From Loxodes magnus (taxonomy: Eukaryota; Ciliophora; Karyorelictea; Loxodida; Loxodidae): a stretch of DNA of 64,000 nt. Below the pieces are notes generated by a model, which did not search any database, had not been told where the DNA came from, and was given only the letters and a program-made list of their open reading frames with translations. Position 1 is the first letter of the stretch, and each line of letters starts with the position of its first letter. The stretch spans positions 558,001 through 622,000 of the forward strand of contig CAMPDV010000128.1 of assembly GCA_946699065.1 (NCBI GenBank), given 5' to 3'. Of the stretch, positions 56,101 through 64,000 are shown in pieces. The position numbers and the translations under genes were made by a program.

Positions 56101-59100
56101 CTGATTTTAATGGAAGAATCGCAAAAATGTATTTGTTTGGGTAGAAATGCATCCAGAATTATCAGATTAACCTGATTTTATCCTCTTTTATGAAATGTAA
56201 AGATTGATGTGAAAACTCATGTTATGGACCAATTGAATGCATTCCTCATTTAGACCAGCACTATATACTAACCTAAGAAACATAAGGATTAACTTTATTC
56301 TATCAAGAAAAAGAAATTCCTTAAATAGCCTAAAGGCTTGATGATTCGAAAGAAGTATTTACTGACTATTCTATTGCGATTTGAACTAGACCTTTCTAGT
56401 GGCTAGAAAAAATGAGAATTTTTAATCTTGAAGACCCATAATTAACTCCTTGTGAAGCTAAAAGTCTTCTAGAAATTCATTTTGATGGAACTGTCACTTC
56501 TTTCAAGCTAAAGGTAGGGAATAACTAACCCTCTTGTTATGAGGTACTGAATCATGATATTCCTTTACATGAGTATTTAGAAAGGCCGTAGTTTATAGTT
56601 ACTGAAGTCTGCTCTTCTAAAAATTTAATAAGGATGTGATTAGGTTGGACCGATTCAGAATCTAGCAAATTTTTAATTGTTTCATCTAAAAGTGTGCAAT
56701 AAACCCTTCCATCAATTCATCTAGATAAGCTAAAAATGACACTTTCAAGTAACACAACATACTATCCAGGATGGGCTTCTCAAATTACTCTCTTTGGAAG
56801 TTGTCTTTCTGAAGAGCAAATTGAAGATCTAGCTTTCAGATAAAAATGTGCAAGTTCTTGTGAAAAAGCATGCTTTGGAGCAACAAACAAAGAATGCCAT
56901 AGATTCATTCAGTTGATAACATAATAAATGGATACTTTTTAGGTAGTTGATATATCAGAAACTAATCAATTTCTATTTCAAAGTGAGCAGATACTTAAAG
57001 AGTAATTAAGTAGAAATTATCCCTCTCCTTACTGATCCCTAACACTTTGGATTCTATTCTAAGAAAGGCCTCAAATCAATTCGAATATCGTTACAATGAG
57101 TAAAGAAGGTTACACGTACTTTATGAACTATTTTACCATGAACTGCTAAGATGGTTCTTGCAAGCTTCTTATAAAAACAGATTTCTGGATAAAAAATATT
57201 TCAAAAAAAAGAAATTTGCAAGGTAATTCTCAAGGAGCAACTGACTCATTCTATTTAGAAATGGATTTGAAAGAAGCTGCTAGTTACTTCGAAGGAAAAT
57301 GAATCCTATTTGGTTATACTTCTTCATTAAACTCATTATTTTAATTCTATATGGGCCAGTTTAATGATGAAAACCCAATGTAAATCAGTTATTAACTAGG
57401 TGGTCTTGATAGCATTGAATACAACGACAACATAAAAATCAGTATTTTAAGTCTAAATGAAGATAAAAAATCACTTAAGGGATAAGTTATCGATCTTAGG
57501 CTATTCTAAGCATCTATGGATATAAATACATTCACTCATCTGTTATCCAATCCTTTATGTAAGGCTAATTGCAAACAATGTAACAAAGATATGACTTGTG
57601 CATAGTGTAGCGATAATTATGTTAGCTCAATAACAGGAGAATGCATAAAATGCTGCTATACTGCTGAAAAATGCTTTGGATATTAATGTAATGAAGTTAG
57701 TTTTTGTAAGTAGAACAGATATAGATTGGGGGCTGTTTGCTTAAATTAATGTCCTTAGAACTATTAGATTGATCCAATCCAAAGAACCTGTACTTGCTTA
57801 CCTTGCAGAAATACAGAAGATAACCCAAATGTAATCTACTTGACAAGTCCAATAGAAGGAGAAGATCGATATGACAGAAGCTATAATGGAAATATAACAA
57901 ATCCTTATCGCTCTTTAGAAATCGCCATTAAGCAAGGAGCTTGGGCATATTTCAACATAATTTACCTTTCTCCAACTATACACGAATTTTAAGAATATCC
58001 TGTTACTTAATTTAGGCTTGAAGGAAACATTCTCTATGATAACGATATACCAAAAGACTTTAAAAAGATAAAATTCATTAAGTTTAATTGTGAATAAACC
58101 CTCTAATAAACTCCATTATGTAGATAGAGCAAATTGGAAAAAAAAGCAGTTGTAAGAGTTCATAAGAATGTTTGGTTTAACTATCAATCTAAAAAATTGT
58201 ATTTTGAGAATATTTCTTTTGATGGAGGGTATATATCTGATACCTAGTGCTAGTAGAGTAGTTTGAGTTAAGCAAATAATTGCTAGCGATTTCATTCTTT
58301 CTCTTTGTTTGTGATAAATCTGGCGGAGTTAATTCTAAAAGGAGTCTAATTTACTAATTTCATTCACTAGTATAAGAGTATTATATCATCAAGCTAAAGC
58401 GATATACTGTTTGAAGATGTCAGCTTTGATAAAATTGAGACTTATGATACTGCTGTAAATCTGGGAACATGCTCCTCTTCCTTTTCTTGCTCGACTTTTA
58501 GTTACATAAAGGGAAATATTTTCAATTTTAACTAAGGAGGAATGATTAGAAACTGAAACAGTATCTAAATTCCTACAGGAATAAGACAGGCAGGGTTTTT
58601 ATATGCTTCAAAAATTGATTAAGTTAACCTAGAAAGCTTAACATTTTAAGACAACGCTATAAAACTGGATTTATCGAACTCTAAGATTACTGGAACTGAA
58701 AGCATGATCTATATTGATACTTTTAAGACTCTAAGGTTAAATAATATACTAATGTAGTATTCTTAGGGTAATAAAGCTCCTATTGCTATCGTGCATAGTG
58801 ATATATTTGCAGGCGATGAAAATAAGATTACACACATTTCTATTGAAAACTGCAAATTTAGGAATAACTATGGCTATTAGAATGCTAATGACTTATATAT
58901 TTTGATTGCTTAAAGCATTCCGAATATAAGGATTGTTGATAGTGAGTTTAAGTTCAATAAAGGAGGAGTGGATGTACAATCAGGAGCTATTTAGATATAA
59001 ACTTTGAGTACTGTACCTGAACTAGATAAAACTGGACCTACTAAGAAAACGTTATTAATGAGCAATATAATGTTCTTTAGTAATAATGCAGGCTCTTAAG

Positions 59101-62100
59101 CAGCTGTCTTAGATACTTATAATTATCCTAATATTTACTTATCTAATATCGTAGCCAACTATAACAATATACTGTAAAGTGAGTGTCATGGCCTTTTTAC
59201 CTTTAGAGGCACTTTATTCTCCTTTGAAATGTAAACTGGACAGTTTATTGAAAATAGCTGTATGGATGGCCCTGCTGTTTTGTATGTATAAAAGCTAACT
59301 GAAAATAGTCCCTCAGTGTTGAGTAACGCTGTTTTTAAAAGCAACAAAGGTCGTAATTCTTGCGGTGGAGTTATAATGATGCATTCTGATAGTTCAATCG
59401 TACTAGAAAATATAAATGCTGTTGATAATAAAAATTACAACTTTGAAACAGGAACAGCAGGTTTTGCTTGCATTACATCAAACTCTGATAATTCGATCGT
59501 TCTATAAAATGTTAATTTTGAAGGCAATAATGCTTACAGTGCAGGCGCTTTCTACTCCGATGCTTATTTTGTCTTTATATATAATTCTACGTTTCTAAAT
59601 AACATAGCTTTATAATTGGGAGGAGCTATTTATCTAAACTAGAAAGGAAATAAACCTGGACTTCTAGAGATAAAGAATACTATTTTTAAAGGAAATTCAG
59701 CTACTTTGTAAGGAGGAATAATCCTAATTAAAGATAACGCATAAATAGGAAATCCAATTTCAGTTCAAATTGATAACTCTTAGTTCTCAAAAAGTAGTGC
59801 AAAGTAAGGAGGAGCCATATACTTTGAAGTTATCTCGCATAATAACAGTGTAATTTAAAAATGCACATTCAATGACTTTTAGAACGATGAAGCTGCAATA
59901 TTTTTAGATAATACTAAGGGAAATATAACAATAATAGACTGTAGCTTCCAGAATGTAAAGTCAACGTAAACGGCAATTATTTAAGCCAAATTTAATAAGT
60001 AAGAGAACTTTTTAAATTTGATATCCTCTAGCTTTTTTGATATAATCGGTAAAGATTTAATCAAGATTCAAGAGAGCTAAGTGAAAGGCTTTTCAGTTGT
60101 AAGCAAATATTGCAAATTCTAAGATTTCTAAGGAACTGCGTTTAGTTTATACGAAAGTACTTTCTTTGATTAAGGGTCTGTGTTTATTAACGGAAAATCA
60201 GATTGGGGAGCTATTATACAGGCAAGTATAAGTAGCAACATCAAACTTTTAGAAACTCAAGCTAGTTACAATGTTGCTAGTAAAGGAGGTGTAGCTTACT
60301 TGTCATCTAACTCGACATTAACAGCATATTCAGTTAAAATGTCCCAAAATAGAGGTGAAAGATAAGGAGGTATAATTTATGCAGAAGCCGACGTATTAAT
60401 ATAGATATATGACTCTGAATTCACTTATAACTAAGCTAATGAAGGAAGTGTTTTATCTATTGTGCTAAGCCTTAAGGACAATATTTTATCAAATGTTAAA
60501 TGCATGCATAACATAGCCTATACAAAAGGAGTCATCAGACTTACATCTTCAAATTTAACTGTCATCTAAAGCTTATTCGTTTAAAACGAGGCTGAAAAGT
60601 TTACTGGCGGAATATTTTTGAGTAACAGCTTCATGCAATTTTAAGAAAGTAAAATGCAAGATTAGCATGCTGATTATGGAAGTTTCATAAGCGCTCAAAA
60701 TAGTGAAGTTTATATATATAAAGGAGTCTTTGAGTCCTCTAATGCTACTAAAACTGGAGGTGCTCTCTACTTTTAAAATACAGATATCAAAATATCTCAA
60801 AGCGAGTTTAGTGGATTTTTCACAGTATCAGGCAGTGCTGGAATAAAAGTTTACTTTGGAAATGCTTAATTCTATAAAAACACATTTAGGAACATAAAAA
60901 GCAAATCAGGTGGAGGCTGTATATTCATTGAAGACTGCTCAGCGTCATTCATCGAAGACTACTTTTACAATTGTATCACAAACGCAATATACAGTAAAAG
61001 TTCCTCATTAACTCTTAGAAATGTTACTATTGATAGTAGTGGAAGTTTCAAATAAGTAGGAGGAGGAATATATGCATTCTAAAGCATTAGCATGGATATA
61101 GAAAATAGTGTTATGTAAAACAACTATGGCAAGTAAGGTGGATGCATTTATTTCGAAAAAATATTTGACTATAAAAATTGATTGTCTATCTCTAACTCAG
61201 AGTTCCATAACTGTACAGCTTACTAAGCAGGTGCTATATACATATAGGATATCAACCTTCTGGTTAAAGATTCGAAATTCTAATCTAATATTGCTATAGG
61301 TAAAGAAGATATAACTAAGATGAATAAACTAGAAGCATACGGTGGTGCTTTTTATGCTCGCTGTTCCTAGTAAAAGTTTGAATGTTAATTAGTTTTGGAA
61401 AAAAATGTGTATAAGTGAAATAGTGCACTAACAAGCAAAGGGCAAGGAGGAGTTATTAAAAAAATAGGCTTAAATCCTGTATTTATACCTTTATTATCTG
61501 ATCCTTCCTTCTGTAAATATGTATAAGATAATCAAGCATAGTATGGTCCTTTTATTGCTTCTTAAGCTGATCATTTAATAACCACAGAAGGGAACACATT
61601 TTAGTTCCAATGTTTATATGAAAATGTGGAATTAAATGCCTTAAAATCTAGAAGGCTTAAATAAGATCCCGTTAATGTTTAACCAGGAAGAGATGGAGAA
61701 TTAGACTATCTTCTAGCAGTAGCAGATGAATTTGGTTAAGTAATTACCACTGATGATTACTCAAGTCTAACACTAACTAGCTAATCATAATATATGACAT
61801 TAGGAGGTACAACAAAATTCGCTTGTAAGAATGGAATGTATAAGGTCACAGGGTTTAAAATTGTGGGTGATATCGATTCTTAGGCTATTTTACAGTTCAA
61901 AACTGATGCTATTGATACTAAAACTCAGCAAAATTAAACTTCTTTTGCGACTGAACTTAACATAGCAGCTTAAATAGTTTAATGTGAAACTGGATTTATT
62001 ATAACGCAACTAACTTGCACTTGGTGTCCTGATAATTAGTACACGTTATTTAATAACGAAACTCTGTGTAATCCATGCCCTTAAGAAGCAATTTGTTATG

Positions 62101-64000
62101 GTGGATTTATGATGACTCCTAAACCAGGGTATTGAAGAACAGAAATGATGAGCACTAAATTCTATCGATGCATGAATCAAAAAGCATGTTTAGGAGAGAC
62201 TATTGACCAAAGTAAGATAGATGAATACACTAATTCAAGAAATCAACTATTGAAAAAAGCTTTGATTGATTAAATAAAATGACAGGGAAAATGTGAGTAT
62301 GGATATTCAGGAAGAAAATGTTCAGTTTGCTATGAAAATTTCAAAATGGAAGGTTATTATACATGTATCTTATGTCCCTTATTAGATAAAAATGTTATAA
62401 GAATAGTAAGCTTCACGCTAATATTAGTAATTTACTGTATAATCTATATAAAAAAGATTATGGCAGCAGTTTATTAGAAGGATAACTATATTTAAGTACT
62501 GATGAAAAATTTAATTAACTACCTATAGATAATTTTACTCGCTTTCTCATTTAGTATTTCTTGACCTAAATCCATCTAGTAAATATATAAGGGACAAGAG
62601 GAAAGTGGAAGAGTGACTTATAGTTTTGTAAGTTTGACCTGCTTGTTAAAAGAGATTGAATTGAACGAAGTCGATCCATTTTACGTAACCTTGTTTATCT
62701 CAACTTTAATACCAATTGTCAGCTTTTTAATCATCTTTTTCGTATTCTTAGTGCTGAAATTTATTTATCCAGAAAAGCGTAAAACGTTAGTGAATTAAGT
62801 TAAGGGTTCTTTTATAGCCACTTTTTTCGTTGTGCATCCTTATGTATTCAAAGTTGCTCTTGAAGTGTTCTCTTGCTAAAATATTGATGGTGAACTTTAT
62901 TTACTTGCCTCTTCTAATAAAAAATGCTGAACTTAAGAGCACAGTATATGGGCATATAGTGTAGGACTTCCTTCACTTCTATTTTGGGGATTTTTATCTC
63001 CTTTCTTCATTTTCCTGAAAATGAGATAAGAAAGGTTCATTTTCAATAGTGTCAGCTTTAAGTAAAAATTTGGAATTCTTACAGCGGGATATTAAGAAAA
63101 GTACTATTGATGGGATATAGTGATCCTTTATCGAAGGTTATCAATAGCATTACTAATAGTATACATGTAGGATATGAGTGTCCATTATGTAGCATTATCG
63201 ATCATGCTTATCATGTACTTATCAGTAATTATCTAGCAAAACTATAGTCCATTTGCAAATCAGATGCTCAACCAACTAGAAGTTAGATAGATTTTGGTTT
63301 CTTCAGTAGTAATTTACTGTGGACTGTTTTTCTTAAAAGGTAAGAGCGATACTATTTTTTCAATCATACTACTCTTCTTTGCGATTGCCTCAACCTCTTA
63401 CTATCTTTCTTACTGGGTAAAGAATTTGATAAAGCTACTAATGTATGAACTTAGCATATAATCATGGGATAGCTTTAGGAAATTAATCATCTTGTTTAGA
63501 ATCAAGCTTGACATACTAGCTATAGCACAAAAGTGAAATGATACTTAATGGGAAAAAGATTTAAAAATAGAGAGAAAGAGGCTTAAGAACCCTAGGAGGG
63601 AAGTAAAGGAGTATATAGAAAGGTATAGAGACATAGCCAATCTATCTCAGGACTAAATTAGAGCTGCTCTAATACTAGATACGTTATCAAGGTAATAGCT
63701 TTACCACTGGATAGCTTATAGTGTAAGTTATTTCTATTTATATAGTCTGTTAATGAAGATATGAAAGACCTCCATCAAAGAGTCACTAGATAAGCTCATG
63801 ATGAACTTCAATCTCGTCTAGGAATTGATCCTATAAAATCCGCATTTGATTAGATTCCTTAAGATATTATGAGTCTGAAGGAAAAACACAAAGTGGTTCA
63901 TTCAAAAATCGGAGTTTCTAAAATACGCGAGTCTTAAAATAAGTAAGTTCAGCAGCAAGATACAAAAGACCCTGATTTCGTTTTGACTATCTAAGATAAG
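8073..64000 (+). CDS. Giant modular surface protein: signal peptide, about 33 LamG-type cassettes, beta-helix, multi-pass membrane domain
   Basis: One frame runs from the ATG at 8073 to the right edge: 18,642 codons, roughly 2 MDa, with no frame change found at the many points checked (for example 11.0, 12.7, 19.4, 29.6, 35.4, 38.2, 48.3, 54.5, 57.6, 59.3 and 62.6 kb). TAA/TAG read as Gln and TGA as Trp; under the standard code it would be shredded by hundreds of stops. Order of parts: signal peptide (residues 1-23), N-terminal jelly-roll-like region, Cys-rich segment (about 867-1040), 33 cassettes of about 450 residues (about 1043-15,857), two eroded cassettes, Cys-rich segment, beta-helix (about 16,590-17,970), Cys-rich segment, about nine membrane helices (18,107-18,451) and a charged tail. 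No intron is needed anywhere, although neighbouring genes have tiny ones. The true stop is not certain. A TGA at 63984 could be Trp or termination, since TGA has both roles in such codes. The role is probably cell-surface adhesion or sensing; this is inferred from domains only. Confidence 0.9.
8142..10670 (+). other. N-terminal region of the giant protein: diverged jelly-roll (LamG-like) domains
   Basis: About 840 residues. At least one segment resembles a LamG/concanavalin-A sandwich: a strand FTITFLLKLD near 8880, and IYIGGAPSGSWSGTQLALYF near 9250, which parallels the IGGG..GY..F.GELLALR strand pair of the later cassettes. A second similar segment runs about 9460-9950 and ends in DTCHPSCGASGCYGP. 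A third, at about 10,040-10,650, keeps the fold-like pattern but little sequence similarity. These do not carry the [TS]PCW..C.G.C knot, so they are set apart from the cassette array and may form the distal tip of the molecule. Confidence 0.55.
10671..11190 (+). other. Cys-rich segment (growth-factor-receptor / furin-like style) before the cassette array
   Basis: Dense Cys pairs such as CSENCLSSIDC, CYSCFWNHASC, CLSTCP, CILCEKDAC and CHQTCSTCYGY, ending in GQCICSLGYEYG. The spacing resembles the Cys-rich repeats often labelled growth-factor-receptor Cys-rich or furin-like in ciliate surface proteins. Probably disulphide-bonded and extracellular. The final C.CSLGY motif is the same one that closes each later cassette. 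Confidence 0.7.
11200..37785 (+). repeat. Twenty diverged tandem cassettes (LamG-like plus Cys knot), about 1.33 kb each
   Basis: Each cassette has, in order: LP(V/I)..C..P; a LamG-like domain with GFT..FW, ILEI.DG...FL and WHHIVV.F...YCYS; IG.GT...F.GE.LALR; a Cys knot [TS]PCW..C.G.C near the middle; a second beta-rich segment beginning YEFWV.L and ending F.WCI; and a closing YNP..P.FG.C.CSLGY. The WHH and GFT..FW motifs match LamG_3-type jelly-rolls. Knots lie near 11.79, 13.12, 14.50, 15.85, 17.23, 18.57, 19.93, 21.27, 22.64, 24.01, 25.32, 26.62, 27.99, 29.32, 30.65, 31.98, 33.30, 34.62, 35.95 and 37.30 kb. Copies differ widely in sequence while keeping Cys and Trp positions. Trp at fixed columns is TGG in some copies and TGA in others. 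Confidence 0.85.
37786..48303 (+). repeat. Array of nearly identical 1350-bp (450-codon) units, 7.8 copies
   Basis: The text gtactttgtcttataagtct recurs at 37951, 39301, 40651, 42001, 43351, 44701, 46051 and 47401: a spacing of exactly 1350 bp every time, so frame is kept. Taking the left edge as phase zero, units start at 37786, 39136, 40486, 41836, 43186, 44536, 45886 and 47236; the last is partial. Units differ at only a few sites each. The array begins and ends inside a cassette, not at a domain border. Each unit contains the complete cassette plan with the knot SPCWSRCKGVC. Within a unit, at least seven conserved Trp codons are TGA and only about two are TGG. Confidence 0.97.
48304..55640 (+). 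repeat. Five further diverged cassettes downstream of the identical array
   Basis: Knots lie at about 49.46 (TPCWNGCEGFC), 50.81 (SPCWTYCQGYC), 52.19 (TPCWTQCVGVC), 53.52 (HPCWEFCDGYC) and 54.95 kb (TPCWLKCYGPC). The first of them joins the identical array in frame at 48303, where the text switches abruptly from near-identity to distant similarity. The last cassettes drift further from the consensus: the LamG domain near 54.5 kb keeps TLDFWFKFG and WHHVIFGFS, but the closing Cys motif is altered. Confidence 0.85.
55641..57560 (+). other. Two eroded cassettes leading into the membrane-proximal part
   Basis: The cassette rhythm can still be felt, but the motifs are weak. CKDWCENSCYGPIEC near 56.2 kb and CASSCEKACFGATNKEC near 56.86 kb replace the normal knot, and no clear WHH strand remains. 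Jelly-roll-like pieces persist (LYIGKIPSADYSDFNGRIAK; ITLFGSCLSEEQIEDL). The segment ends at PLCKANCKQCN. It looks like a spacer made from old repeats, between the long array and the beta-helix. Confidence 0.55.
57561..57830 (+). other. Cys-rich segment before the beta-helix
   Basis: The pattern is CKANCKQCNKDMTCAQCSDNY, then CIKCCYTAEKCFGYQC, CLNQCPQNY and CTCLPC. The CxxCxxC style of spacing is that of growth-factor-receptor-like Cys-rich repeats (compare CxQCxxNYV). About 90 residues, extracellular and likely rich in disulphides. Confidence 0.75.
57831..61980 (+). other. Right-handed parallel beta-helix domain (pectin-lyase-like, GGAI repeats)
   Basis: About 1,380 residues. It opens with a segment typical of such domains (NPYRSLEIAI near 57.9 kb, then IIYLSPTIHEF). 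Coil-like repeats follow with GG(A/V/I)(I/F)(Y/L) turns: CGGVIMM (59.36 kb), LGGAIYL (59.62), QGGIILI (59.71), QGGAIYF (59.81), KGGVAYL (60.28), QGGIIYA (60.36), TGGIFLS (60.61), TGGALYF (60.76), SGGGCIF (60.91), VGGGIYA (61.06), QGGCIYF (61.13) and YGGAFYA (61.34). Between them come F..N.A and NCxF-type rungs. The GGAI turns recall chlamydial polymorphic membrane protein repeats. Beta-helices of this kind precede the membrane part in many large ciliate and alga surface proteins; they often bind glycans or act as rigid rods. Confidence 0.8.
61981..62390 (+). other. Juxtamembrane Cys-rich segment
   Basis: Motifs in order: CTWCPDNQYTLF, CNPCPQEAICYGGFM, PKPGYWRTE, YRCMNQKACLGE, GKCEYGYSGRKCSVC and YTCILCPL. 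The C..CP...C.GG....PGYWR arrangement followed by C..GY.G..C..C is the stretch that comes immediately before the first membrane helix in the large TRP-like beta-helix proteins of ciliates, oomycetes and algae. The Trp in GYWR is encoded by TGA. Confidence 0.8.
62391..63425 (+). other. Multi-pass membrane domain, about nine helices, TRP-like family
   Basis: Hydrophobic helices: VSFTLILVIYCIIYI (about 62.41), LINYLQIILLAFSFSI (62.51), FYVTLFISTLIPIVSFLIIF (62.68), IATFFVVHPYVFKVAL (62.81), AYSVGLPSLLFWGFLSPFFI (62.95), a helix around YYWWDIVILYRRLSIALL (63.10), YVALSIMLIMYLSVII (63.19), ILVSSVVIYCGLFFL (63.29) and IFSIILLFFAIASTSYYL (63.35). The signature (Y/F)W(W/E)..(V/E)..(L/Y)R(R/K)L is shared by many giant protist membrane proteins annotated as TRP-like; I rely on that resemblance only. 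Trp in SWPKS and in CWTQEHS is encoded by TGA. Whether it conducts ions is unknown. Confidence 0.75.
63426..64000 (+). other. Cytoplasmic tail of the giant protein, possibly continuing past the window
   Basis: After the last helix comes a charged region (KIERKRLKNPRREVKEYIER, then DQIRAALILDTLSR) and a basic, Trp-containing stretch (ILWVWRKNTKWFIQKSEF). In-frame TGA codons occur to the very end, including one at 63984. In stop-ambiguous ciliate codes such codons are thinned out just before a true stop, so either the 63984 TGA is the terminator or the frame goes on. The window does not show enough to decide. Confidence 0.6.

Noticed and set aside
955-62798. Some three dozen short ORFs of 60-101 codons under the standard code on both strands
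   Set aside because: They are pieces of the giant frame cut by sense TAA/TAG/TGA (for example 19401, 35400, 54528, 55332, 59316, 62613) or shadows in other frames (for example 11056, 14968, 51130). None is a separate gene.
62391-63425. A firm call as an ion channel
   Set aside because: The YYWW...LYRRL region resembles proteins labelled TRP-like, but no pore or gate residues can be identified from the sequence alone, so only a multi-pass membrane domain is claimed.
8073-64000. A decayed pseudogene, because of hundreds of in-frame stop codons
   Set aside because: The stops sit at fixed Gln and Trp columns, the frame never shifts in 56 kb, and Cys and motif positions are conserved. Decay would scatter stops and add frameshifts.
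8073-64000. TGA as Cys (Euplotes code)
   Set aside because: TGA falls in columns where other cassettes have TGG (FW, WHH, PCW), while the conserved Cys are all TGT/TGC.
1-64000. tRNA, rRNA, transposon or viral elements
   Set aside because: No cloverleaf, rRNA-like stretch, terminal repeats, transposase, reverse transcriptase or capsid-like motif was seen by eye on either strand. A covariance-model and HMM search would be needed to exclude them firmly.

Overview
The window is nuclear DNA of a ciliate in which all three standard stop codons are used as sense codons. TAA and TAG fall in columns that elsewhere hold CAA/CAG (Gln), and TGA falls in columns that elsewhere hold TGG (Trp). Together with AT-rich DNA and 16-19 nt introns, this points to a karyorelict ciliate (Loxodes-type code) or a Condylostoma-type heterotrich. 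The sequence alone does not decide between them. ORFs predicted with the standard code are only fragments or shadows, and ordinary stop-based gene calling does not work here.

Layout: (1) 1 to about 3.6 kb, minus strand: a large coiled-coil / EF-hand-like protein whose 3' end lies beyond the left edge. It has one convincing 19-nt intron and one possible 17-nt intron. (2) About 3.6-7.3 kb: a stretch where no gene can be assigned with confidence; it holds a short (TA)n tract. (3) About 7.3-8.0 kb, minus strand: a small gene of unknown function with a 16-nt intron. (4) 8017-8072: a 56-bp divergent intergenic spacer. (5) 8073 to the right edge, plus strand: one gigantic gene, at least 55.9 kb and 18,642 codons, read in one unbroken frame with no detected intron.

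The giant gene encodes a modular surface protein. It starts with a signal peptide and an N-terminal region of jelly-roll-like and Cys-rich segments. Then come 33 tandem cassettes of about 450 residues, each with a LamG/concanavalin-A-like domain, a Cys knot of the type [TS]PCW..C.G.C, a second beta-rich segment and a short Cys motif. After two eroded cassettes follow a Cys-rich segment, a right-handed beta-helix (GGAI-type repeats), a second Cys-rich segment, about nine transmembrane helices with the YYWW...LYRRL signature of large protist TRP-like membrane proteins, and a cytoplasmic tail. Eight of the 33 cassettes (37.8-48.3 kb) are nearly identical 1350-bp units with a mosaic pattern of shared variants, which indicates recent expansion and homogenisation. 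The likely picture is a very long cell-surface stalk or adhesion/sensory receptor of about 2 MDa anchored by a polytopic membrane domain. That role is inference; the domain layout is read from the sequence.
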